Positions 54,613-64,000 of a DNA stretch of 64,000 nt are shown here, piece by piece; within the stretch, counting starts at the first letter, position 1; each line of letters opens with the position of its first letter. The translations under genes were made by a program, and so were the position numbers. The stretch lies in assembly GCA_949358305.1 (NCBI GenBank), contig OX442323.1, positions 7,750,001 through 7,814,000 on the forward strand. The letters are read 5' to 3'. Below the pieces are notes generated by a model, which saw only the letters and a list, made by a program, of their open reading frames with translations, did no database searches and was not told the origin of the DNA. This stretch comes from Strigamia acuminata. Taxonomy: Eukaryota; Arthropoda; Chilopoda; Geophilomorpha; Linotaeniidae.

Positions 54613-57600
54613 TGTTATCAATCTTCCGGGCCCCATGTGTGTTTGATTTTAGTCCTAATTTTGGTGTATTTTTTTTTTTTTGCCTTGGTTTTTCTCGTTT
54701 CTTGGAGAGTGCTGAGGCATGCCGAGGTGTTCTCGGGCGTGTGCGCCTGTTGAAGATCGAGCGTTTCATATTTTGTGTTTAATAAGCCTACCGTGGTGCC
54801 TCGAGCGTTTATTAATTTCTCCACTCGAGGCACTTCACTAACACCTCCCCGGTGTTTAAACGAGTAGCGGCGCTTATTTGACCCCGGTGTTTACTGTTTA
54901 AAATTGTCGTGTGTTTTCAAAGTTCTTAATTTGTTTAAAAGCAAACAAAATGGATATTTGTTAATTTTTATTTGATTTTATCAATTTCTATTGGTTTCTT
55001 GCTGATTTTTAATCGGTTTTTCTCTATTTGTGACAATTTTTGCCAATTTTAATCGTTATTTGTCATTCTGAATTGATTATTGTCCGATTTCAGTCGATTT
55101 TTGTTGATTTTTAATCATGTTTGTTCGTTTTTAATCAATTTTTGTCCCATGCCTTACGATCAGTTCGAATAATTGACACCATACTGTGCTGTTACTCGTA
55201 TTCAAGATGGCGTCGCAAACTCAAGGCCGAATTCCGCTGATTTCATTTATTGCGACTGTTTGCGCTCCATACGTGTGAAAAGGATTATGGGAAAAATCCT
55301 CAATGCAGGCCATTTTGGTGTTAAATGAGGGAGGAAGGCAGGAGATGAGAAAAATTTGTAAAATTTCAAAAAAAAGCTAAACAATCAAAATTTACATGAA
55401 GATCAATATTTCTGGCTCGAAATGCATGTATCAGCAATTTCGGGATATTTTCGGGGTGAAATTGACTCGTTCGGAACACTGGGAAGGAACCCCACCCCGC
55501 ATTCCCCATGCGTCGGCGCGCGCGTAGACGAAAATTCAAATCCAGGTGTTCAGACGGCCCCACGTTATTTTCGGGTTCCAAGTTGGGTTTCACAAATGTA
55601 CCGTATTGCCTCGAATAAACGCCGGGACGTTTATTAAACTTCTCGTGTGTGTTTAATTTTGATCCGCATTTAACTGTTTTTTTTTTCACCGAAAGTTACT
55701 TCATTTTTTATTAACATGGAAAAAGAATGAACCTTTACAAAATACTAATAATAACGTTATAATAAGCAGTTACAATTGAAATTAAAACAACATTTTTTTT
55801 TTAATTAGAAACCAAAGCAGAATCATCCCTAAATTCTGACACGGCGTTGTCAAACAAACAGTTGGCGCCAAAACGAGAAATTAGGCAACAAAACATTTTG
55901 AATGCTACAAAAACACATTAAATAACCATAAAACAAATAAAAATAAATACAACAGCTAAACCAAATTGTAATAAACAAGACAGCAAAGTGCGGGAGTGAG
56001 TGACAACGCCAAAAAAACGCCCGAAAACGCCCCAAGAACGCACCAAAACGCCCCAAGAACGCACCAAAACGCCAGATAACCGTGCAACTTGAGGCAAAAA
56101 ACATGCAAACATAATTTTTTGCTTTGAGTGGCACGATTTTCAGGCTTTTTGGAGCATTTTGAAGCGTTTTGGGGCGTTTTAGAACGTTTTTGCTTATTTT
56201 TTAGCATTCTCATGCGAGCTCGCGCGTGCAGGCGAGAAAAAAACAAACTTATTTCTTCAAGAGTTAAAAAAAAAATAACCCTAACCAGGAAATTACTGTA
56301 AAAACAACGGCTTGCCTCGAATAAACGCCGGGGCGTTTACTAATTTTCAAGACTGGAAGTGAGGCGAGATGTTGTTTGCTTTATTTGTTAAAACAAATTA
56401 GGCGTCACTAATTCACCTGTATTAGGGTTTCGGTTCTGAGAAACCGGACGAGGAGTCACAATAACGGGACACGGGAAATTTCAAAACTTACCGGTTTCGT
56501 CAAAACGCCATTGAAACGTTACATTTTTATAGCGTGTCAATGATAAAAATGGTCATTTTGGATGAAAAACGGCCATTTTGGATGAAAAATGGCCACTTTT
56601 ACTATAAAAAATGGCTGAAAATGGCCATTTTTACTATGACAAATGGCTGAAAATGGCCATTTTAATAAAAAAAGGCCATTTTTACTTCGAAAATTGGCTA
56701 AAAATGGCCACTTGAGTGAGTGACAACGCCAAAAAACGCGTGCAAACGCCTGCGAACGCCCCAAAACGCCCCAAAACGCCAGATGACAATGCAACTTGAG
56801 GCATAAAACTTGAAAACACAATTTTAAACGTCACAAAAGTTGAAACAAAGATGAAAAATTAATTTTTTGCCTCAAGTTGCGCGATTTTCAGGCCTTTTGG
56901 AGTGTTTTTGAGCATTTTTTGGCGTTCTCAGCGGCGTGTTTGCCTCAAATAAACGCCGGTTTAAACAAAAAATGACGTCATTTTTGGTTTAAAATTGAAG
57001 TAAAACACAAAATATTTTAGTTTTTAAATGCAACTGGTCTAAATTTTGTCAAATGTTGTCATACTTCTTGAAAGTCATCATTTATTGATAAAAAATTTGA
57101 AAATTTACCTAATTGTAGCATGTATTTGTGGTTAGTTTTGATTTGAATTCAAACTGTAATTTTTTGCTTCGAGTTGCGCGATTTTCAGGCGTTTTGGGGC
57201 GTTTTTGAGCTTTTTTTGGCGTCCTCGGGCGAGCTCGCGCGTGCACGTCACAAGTAACCCTAATCAGGAAAGAACCTACAAAAACTATGGCTTGCCTCGC
57301 ATAAACGCCGGGGCGTTTATTCATTTTCAAAAAGACAAATGAAATGGATAAATAAAGAAATTAGCGGGGAAATCCAACATGGCGCCCACTTCAAATCCGC
57401 TAGAGCGGCAAAACACGACATTTGAATTTCAACACAAGAATAAAATCAAGAATACACACTGTATTGAATAAAATAACATTAGGAAATGTAATTTCCTACA
57501 ACAAAAGCACTATTTATTAAAAGAACACTTGAAAATAATCGTTTGCCGAACGGAATGAACTCGGTCAGCAGCGCACAAGTGCGTACCGACAACGAACGCT

Positions 57601-59803
57601 CGAAACGACAAAACGACCGTTCCGGGACAAAAATAAAGCAAACCAATCGACAGATCACCCCCAAATTAGTCTAAATCAATTCTAAAACCTATCCATAACA
57701 CAAGAATAAGGTCCAAACAAAAGGTTAGAAGTTTGAACACAACCGAATTAGATTAAGAAATATGACGTCACGCGTCTTACGCAAGTGATCTGTAAATCGA
57801 CGAATGCACTAAAAATCATCCAAAATCACACAAAATGAGCAAGAATTAAAGAAATAAGACACAGAGAAGTAATAAAACTTTAAATAGCAATGAATAAAGA
57901 TAATATCAATATCATAGACACTAAAATTCATGAAAACACTGTAACTTTTAATAAATCACAAAAAATGAAAGTTTAATATGTAAAAATATCTAAAAAGCTG
58001 AAATTCAAGAAAAGCAAAAATTAAAGACACTTTGTTAACTTTAATTAAGACAATAAATGACATAAAATCCGGACACAACAATTATTCCATTTTGGATGAA
58101 AAACGGCCCTTTTGGATGAAAAACGGCCATTTTGGATGAAAAACGGCTAAAAATAACCATTTTTCTATGAAAAATGGCTAAAAATGGCTAAAAATGGCCA
58201 TTTGATTGAATGACAACGCCAAAAAACGCCCAAGAACGCCCGCAAATGCCTAAAAATGCCTAAAAACGCCCCAAAACGCAAAATGACAATGCAACTTGAG
58301 GCAAAAAACATGAGAACACAATTGTAAACGTTACAAAAGTTGAAACAAAAATAAACAATTAATGTTTTGCCTCGAGTTGCACGATTTTCAGGCGTTTTGG
58401 AGTATTTTTTGGCGTTCTCAGGCGTACTCGCGCGTACACGTCACTGCCGAGTAAAAAAAACATACTTATTTCTTCAAGAGTTAAAAAGGAAGTAACCCTA
58501 ATCAGGAAAAAAAATGCAAAAACAATGGCTTGCCTCGAACAAACGCCAGAAGTGAGGCGAGATGTTGTTTGCTTTATTTATTAAATCAAATTAGGCGTTG
58601 CTAATTCACCTGTATCTCTTAGTTCGACGTAAGAACACGCGCTTTTTTTAAAATGAAAGCCCAAGTTGGGTTTCATAAACGTACCGTATTGCCTTGAATA
58701 AAAGCCGGGGTGTTTATTAATTTTTAAGACCAGAAACGAGGCGAGATCACGACTCAAGATTAAGCGAGAAGAAATAAACGTGTTTCTTCTAAAGGAAGTA
58801 ACCCTAATCAGGAAAAACTTACATAAACAATGGTTTGCCTTGAATAAACGCCGGGGCGTTTATAAATTTTCAAGACGGGAGGCAAGGTGAGATGATGATG
58901 CGGTGCGACGCGAATAAAAGCCCAAGTTGGGTATTGCCTCGAATAAACGCCGGGGCGTTTATTAATTTTCAAAACCGGAAATGAGGCGAGATCAAAACGC
59001 CATTGAAACGTTACATTTTAATAACGTTTCAACGATAAAAACGGCCATTTTTGATTAAAAAAACGACTAAAAATGGCCATTTTACTATAAAAACGGTGAA
59101 AAAAAAACATTTTTACTCTGAAAAATGGCTAAAAATGGCCATTTTGACGAAAAACGGCCATTTTTACTACGGAAAATGCTAAAAATGGCCACTTGAGTGA
59201 GTGACAACGCCAAAAAACGCCTGCGAACGCCTGCGAACACATAAAAACACTCCAAAACGCCAGATGACAATGCAACTTGAGGCAAAAAACATGAGAACAC
59301 AATTTTAAACGTCACAAAAGTTGAAATAAAGATGAAAAATTAATGTTTTGCCTCGAGTTGCGCGATTTTCAGGCGTTTTTGAGCGTTTTTTAGCATTTTT
59401 TGGCGTTCTCAGGCGTGCTCGTGTGTACACGTCACTGCCGAAGAAAAAAACAAACTTATTTCTTTTAGTTAAAATGTATTTCAAGCTTTAACAGGGGTTT
59501 AAACAGGAAATGACATCATTTTTAGTTTAAAATTGAAGTAAAACACAAAATATTTTAGTTTTTGAATGCAACTGATCCACGTTATGTCAAATGTTTCCAT
59601 TACTTCTTGAAAGCCAAAAAATTTGAAAATTTAGCTAATTTCAGCATGTATTTGTAGCTAGTTTTGATTTGAATACACACTGTAATGTTTTGCCTCGAGT
59701 TGCGCGATTTTCAGGCGTTTTGGGACGTTTTGGAGCAAAAAAAACAAACTTAATTCTTCAAGAGTTAAAAAGGAAGTAATCCTAATCAGGAAAAGCCCAC
59801 AAA
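54613..59803. repeat. field of small foldback modules (unit B)
   Basis: The same modules as 42890-48080, offset 11723, with no difference that I noticed. Confidence 0.8.
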
Positions 59804-60807
59804 AAACAATGCAAGATCACGCGGTACGACGCACGGACTCCCAGCGCACGGAATGCACGGACTTTCTGTGGACTTCCCGTGCACGGAAGACCGGCGCGGA
59901 CATTTCCATTGGAGACCAGCGCAGAATTACCTACAGGCAATTCCGAATCAAAGGCTTCTTTATGGTTTATACATTACTTTGCAGTAGGTATGCCTGGCCT
60001 TGATTTGAAAGTGCAGTAAATTCTGCTGAATGCAGTGTTTTAAACTCGCAGCAATTGCGATGGTGCCAACTATTGGAAAATAAATTTAAAATGTAAAACC
60101 AAAGAATTTGTAAAAAAAATTTGTTTTAATCAATTGCAATAATGATATTCTACTTAATTGTTGGATTATGAAACGTGAAACCAATCCCATGATTAGGAAA
60201 TATAAATTTTATTAAATTCATCGTGTATCTCACATCTCACATTCACTGCCATTTACTTAGTGTCATCCAAAAATCAGGTTTTATCAAATCCTGAGGTTAT
60301 TCTAGTACGTCTTAACTGCCCGGCAGGTCGCGCAACCTGTGGAGCAACAATTGATGTAAATAGTGCAAGCAGCACGCACGGGAAAGTGCGCACTGATGGG
60401 TCCATGCCAGTGCAAGTACATTGGGTAATGTATTATTGCGAGCGCGCGTGTTTTCACACGATTACAATGTGCTGATTAAACCAACAGCATTATAGAAGCA
60501 TTATAGACTGATTATATTGTATAATTTTTATTTTAACAAAACCCTGAATTTCATTTCTAATCGGTTTTTTTTTTATTGACGCGCACAGAAGCGTTGTAGC
60601 ATGTTCACACAATGTGGAATTTGCAAATTTGAGAAAGCGGCTTTCCCAAGGTTGATAAAACGCGCGCGATCGTGCGGAATATACAAATAAGTGAAATCCG
60701 CAAAATCAGCCATGAGACTGCGAACAGGGGGTCAAGGTATAGGCCGCCGTAATGTTAAAAATAGGGTCCCTTTCGCACTCCGAGAAATCCGCATGCGCGC
60801 CATAAGG

Positions 60808-61886
60808 TTAAAGGTGATCTTATGCTTTATTATGTTAGTACATCCGACTTTATCTCTAAAGACGTTCTTAACACTAGCAATTACTTCGCGTAATTTACTT
60901 TTTTCCTCATCTGAACAGTCACAATCCTTTACCAGCAATTCTTCCCAATTATCTGGCGTGTGTGTGGCTGTTGCGTTGTCAGTCAACACTTGTACTCGAG
61001 CTAAATTACAATTTAACTCGTCAGTTTCGTAGGGTGCAGTCCAGTCGGACTTGCTGTCGCAAGTAAATACAGCTCGTGCTGGATTTAAATTAATTTTGGT
61101 TCGGCGCATAAAATTATGTCCGATAATTAATCCACACACATTATTATCCAAAATGATAAAATTTATTGGTGTGAATTCTGCTCCATCTGCCCATTGTACA
61201 CACAAAGTAATTTGTCCTAGTGGAATATGAGTAACTCCAACTGCACAAACTCTCATGTGTTTTGGACAATCTTGTATGAAATCGGGAGATGCACAAGTTT
61301 TACTTAGTAATTGCAACCCAATAAAACACTGTGTGGCTCCTGAGTCCATCAAAGCATTGTAGGTGAGTCCACCTATTGTAATTTTCATTCGGGGGTCGTC
61401 GATGTGATTTCCCAATTTATTAATTCGTTCGATGCCATCTTTTCGTTTTAACTGATTCTCGTTAATGTAAGATTTTAATCTCGCAAATCTGGAGGATTTG
61501 GAGTCGGGATTCAGATTATCAATCATTGATTGTAAATTCTCGAATACTCCTCCACTAGAACTGGTGGATTCATCACGAATATTAAGATTGGATGTATCTT
61601 GTATCAATCTAGCTAAAGATTCGTCCCCCTTATCTAGAGAAAACAGGTCGTCGTGAAAATTCAAGAACGGGTTTGCTGTCTCCTCTGCCGAAAAGGGCGT
61701 ATTTGACGCGATTTTAAACTTATAATTCCAGTTCCTTTTCCGTGTCTTCCGGTTAGGACGAGCACGCTTAATTTCTTTATCTTGAATAGTTAAATTATCC
61801 AAAGTTTCGGAAAGTGCTTGTTCCAAGTCTGGTGGTAAAATTCCTTCGGAATTATTAATAGGGGGCTCGAGGACCCCCGCCACTAG
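60808..61886 (-). pseudogene. N-terminal and protease portion of pol in gypsy copy B
   Basis: It matches residues 1-358 of copy A's PR-RT-RH ORF, including DSGA, and then runs into the TTAA block, where an accidental frame continues about 25 codons to 60732. TTAA at 60808-60811 is the right half of the target duplication. Confidence 0.94.
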
Positions 61887-61892
61887 TTTTTT
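61861..61892 (-). promoter_or_regulatory. programmed -1 frameshift site, copy B
   Basis: The same A AAA AAC heptamer (61892-61886), gag stop and GGGGG/CCCCC hairpin as in copy A. Confidence 0.83.
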
Positions 61893-64000
61893 GGAACCGG
61901 TGGGGTTTCAGTAATTGGTGCCGTAGTAGCGTTCTTCGGGTCTAAGAATTTACTAAATAAATCCGACACTGTCTTACTTATCGTTGTTTGCATACTGTTA
62001 TTCATATCAGTTTTTAACTCTTCCATTTTTTGATCAATAGCTTCGGCAGTTACCCAATTTTGGCGTGGTCGCTTAAATTCGTTCGGCTGCTGATTAGCGC
62101 CATTGTTATTGGAATTATTATTTCCAGGGAAATTATTGCTAAATTTTCGCTTTGGAAGCAGAGGACATTCTCTTTTGAAATGACCTGGTTGTTTACAATG
62201 AAAACATTTCCCTGTCTGATTTTCCGACATGGCACATAATAAATTATCCATTGATACATTATTCTCTGTCAACTCATTGACTTCCATTATTTCTTCTTCC
62301 GGCTCTATTTCCATCATTTGAGTGGATCGAGCCGAAGGTCTCATATTTTTGGTATCTTTAGAATACTTCTGGTTGTTAGATACCACTTTATCAATTTCCT
62401 TGGAATTCTCTGTACGGATTCTTTGGGGTTCAAAGAGTGCTCTATTCGTTCGTACGAATTGAAAGATTTTGTCTACTGACTCGCTCCTGTACAGATTTCG
62501 ATCGATTAATCTATTGTAACTCGTCCAATTCAGGTTGTCGAAAAGTGTGGCAACATTTCCTCTTTCGGAATACGATCCTTGGGCTTTAGTGAATCTGACT
62601 AGAAATTCATATAAAGGTTCATCGTCTCCTTGGATTACTTTTCGTAAATTTCGGAGTCGAGTAGTTGGAATCATGTCGAATTCTTCACGAAATAATTCTA
62701 CGAAGGTTTCCCAGTTGGTAAACTTGGTTTTATTCTCGTCATACCATTGTTGGGCTAATCCGGACAAATAGGTGGGAATACCTTGATTAACCATTTCGTC
62801 CAGAGTTAATCCCTTTGAAATAGCTACAGTTTTAGCTACTGATAAAAATTTATCTATATCCTCCTGTTTTCCATCGAAAACTGGAAGGTCTTGTCCTTTG
62901 AAAAAGACTTTACTGGGTCCTGGATTATTAGATCGTTGCGGCCCAGTTGTTTGTTGAGTTTGAACGAATGTATCTATTCGACTATCCAATTGTTTTTGGA
63001 ATTGGGCGGCCATATTTTGTTGCATTTTCAAAATATAGTCAAATGAAATATTAGTTCCGTCAGAGGGAAGTCTAGTTTCTGTAGAACTTTCTGCCGAGAA
63101 ATGTGAGCTTGGAATGTCATCGGTAGATGCACGTGACGGATTTGTCTGGTCTCGGGGTTCACTACCATGGCTAGCCCGAGTGGACGCCGCGAGATTTAGC
63201 CGGATGCTTTCCTGTAAGGTTTTCTCCCGCTTGCGTTGATTGTCTTCAATTCTGTTCACTTCCGCCCACTTCTTATTGTATTGATCTTGTTGCTTTTGGA
63301 ACTTTTCATCGTGTTCCTGTCGCCATTGAGCCCGTAATTGATCAATTAGAATTTTATCGTTTTTGTCTATCGACTTACGAACTTCGTTTTGATTGACAAC
63401 TTCTCCTTCAAGTTTATCTTGGCGAATCTTTTCGTCGTTAATCTGTTTTTGATTAATTGCTTCCAGCCTAATTCGTTCCTTTTCCACTTCGTCTAATCTC
63501 AATTGTTCTTGTCGAGTTTGAGGTAAGACTGGAGATGGTAGTGGAGATAATTTCCGTCGAATGGCGGATTTATTGCCTCGCCCTCTAGGGGTTTGTTTGG
63601 CAAAATGTCTCGTCCCATTCTCCGTATAAATATGTGGATTGGGTTGCTTTTTAGCATTTTCAGGTTGAAAAGTTGAAAAATTGGATCCTCCTACCTCCGA
63701 AATACTTGGAGTATTGTGGTAACTGGCGTTGCGGGAGTGAGGAGTTCTATTTCCTAAACTGGACTGATCAAGCGATTCCTTGCTTGATGTTCGAAATAAT
63801 TCTCGAATATCTTGGTTACGAACCGACGGAGTTTTAATTCTTGCTTGATCTCCCAACTTACGTTGTGGAGTTTTAGATCGTGATCTGTTTTCTTCAGACA
63901 GATCTCTTGGCGACGGGATTGGGTCCTTTCCAGAATTATGGTTCGCCGAACTCTCCTTCGAAAGTTCTGCTCGTTTTTCTGGAGTTGGATTAATACGTAT
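61883..64000 (-). CDS. Gag of gypsy copy B (5' end beyond the window)
   Basis: The open frame continues through the window edge. The visible part covers roughly residues 74-778 of copy A's gag, with the coiled-coil region, capsid region and CCHC knuckle unchanged. The true ATG lies about 220 bases past the window. The frame is intact here. Confidence 0.93.
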   Translation of the reverse strand: MRINPTPEKRAELSKESSANHNSGKDPIPSPRDLSEENRSRSKTPQRKLGDQARIKTPSVRNQDIRELFRTSSKESLDQSSLGNRTPHSRNASYHNTPSISEVGGSNFSTFQPENAKKQPNPHIYTENGTRHFAKQTPRGRGNKSAIRRKLSPLPSPVLPQTRQEQLRLDEVEKERIRLEAINQKQINDEKIRQDKLEGEVVNQNEVRKSIDKNDKILIDQLRAQWRQEHDEKFQKQQDQYNKKWAEVNRIEDNQRKREKTLQESIRLNLAASTRASHGSEPRDQTNPSRASTDDIPSSHFSAESSTETRLPSDGTNISFDYILKMQQNMAAQFQKQLDSRIDTFVQTQQTTGPQRSNNPGPSKVFFKGQDLPVFDGKQEDIDKFLSVAKTVAISKGLTLDEMVNQGIPTYLSGLAQQWYDENKTKFTNWETFVELFREEFDMIPTTRLRNLRKVIQGDDEPLYEFLVRFTKAQGSYSERGNVATLFDNLNWTSYNRLIDRNLYRSESVDKIFQFVRTNRALFEPQRIRTENSKEIDKVVSNNQKYSKDTKNMRPSARSTQMMEIEPEEEIMEVNELTENNVSMDNLLCAMSENQTGKCFHCKQPGHFKRECPLLPKRKFSNNFPGNNNSNNNGANQQPNEFKRPRQNWVTAEAIDQKMEELKTDMNNSMQTTISKTVSDLFSKFLDPKNATTAPITETPPVPKN

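Larger units (their letters stand above)
32026..60807. mobile_element. 28.8-kb palindrome-rich insertion block flanked by TTAA
   Basis: The block begins CCTTTTCGCGG and ends GCGCCATAAGG. Each end starts CCTT when read inwards, and TTAA is duplicated outside. TTAA targets with CC-starting ends are the mark of piggyBac-type elements (known for the family); I infer a non-autonomous relative. Beyond the first few bases the two ends are not clear inverted repeats, but both carry GAAATCCGCA a little inside. It contains two related units, A and B, and no recognisable transposase. Confidence 0.6.
49139..60807. repeat. unit B of the TTAA block (11,669 bp)
   Basis: Its left 1.4-1.6 kb matches unit A at an offset of 17113, and the rest matches at an offset of 11723. 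The difference, 5390 bp, is exactly the length by which A exceeds B. The switch lies between 50574 (CTCATATACG, as at 33465) and about 50818 (TATACGACTTG, as in A's right part). So B equals A with one deletion between two copies of the palindrome core. Confidence 0.88.
17266..64000 (-). mobile_element. Ty3/gypsy-type retrotransposon, copy B, split by two nested insertions and running off the window
   Basis: This is the same element as copy A. Its own segments are 17266-19650, 26437-32025 and 60808-64000. The copia element at 19651-26436 sits in ORF4, and the TTAA block at 32026-60807 sits in pol. The window ends inside gag. With ORF4 and pol both interrupted, the copy cannot act alone, although its individual pieces show no other damage. 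Confidence 0.95.

Noticed and set aside
32026-60807. CRISPR array
   Set aside because: The repeats are contiguous 56-bp units or foldbacks without unique spacers, and the genome is eukaryotic.

Overview
This window is eukaryotic, AT-rich and almost entirely repetitive. The only host-like gene I can model has two 57-nt introns with GT donors and T-rich ACAG acceptors. Together with the general composition, this suggests a nematode or a similarly compact-intron invertebrate genome; that is inference, because nothing here fixes the taxon.

Layout: (1) 1-13226 is Ty3/gypsy-type LTR retrotransposon A, reading on the minus strand. Its 3' LTR is cut by the window start. Leftwards from the right end it has the 5' LTR (11474-13226), a tRNA-Gln primer-binding site, gag, a protease-RT-RNase H ORF, a separate integrase ORF, a fourth ORF in the env position, and the 3' LTR. 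(2) 13227-17263 is a 4.0-kb host-like spacer with a small three-exon gene encoding a Myb/SANT (telobox-like) domain, a 261-bp MITE and a minisatellite. (3) From 17266 to the window end lies a second, nearly identical gypsy element B, also on the minus strand, broken by two nested insertions. The first, 19651-26436, is a complete and apparently very young Ty1/copia element on the plus strand. It sits in B's fourth ORF with a GAAAT target duplication and has LTRs that look identical. The second, 32026-60807, is a 28.8-kb block in B's pol, bounded by a TTAA duplication.

The TTAA block is the least explained part. It holds two related units, A (32026-49084) and B (49139-60807), joined by 54 bp. 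They carry arrays of a 56-bp hairpin-forming repeat, nested palindromes with arms up to about 2.6 kb, internal direct repeats, an hAT-type MITE and many small foldback modules. Unit B equals unit A minus exactly 5390 bp, the deletion expected from recombination between two copies of one internal segment. I found no transposase in the block. Its TTAA target and CCTT...AAGG ends resemble piggyBac-type non-autonomous elements.

How the genes work together: in the gypsy element, gag makes the particle, a -1 frameshift at A AAA AAC just before the gag stop is predicted to give protease-RT-RNase H, integrase starts 14 nt before the end of that ORF, and ORF4 lacks an AUG but follows a good 3' splice site, so it is probably made from a spliced RNA. 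The copia element carries all its functions in one 1635-residue polyprotein.
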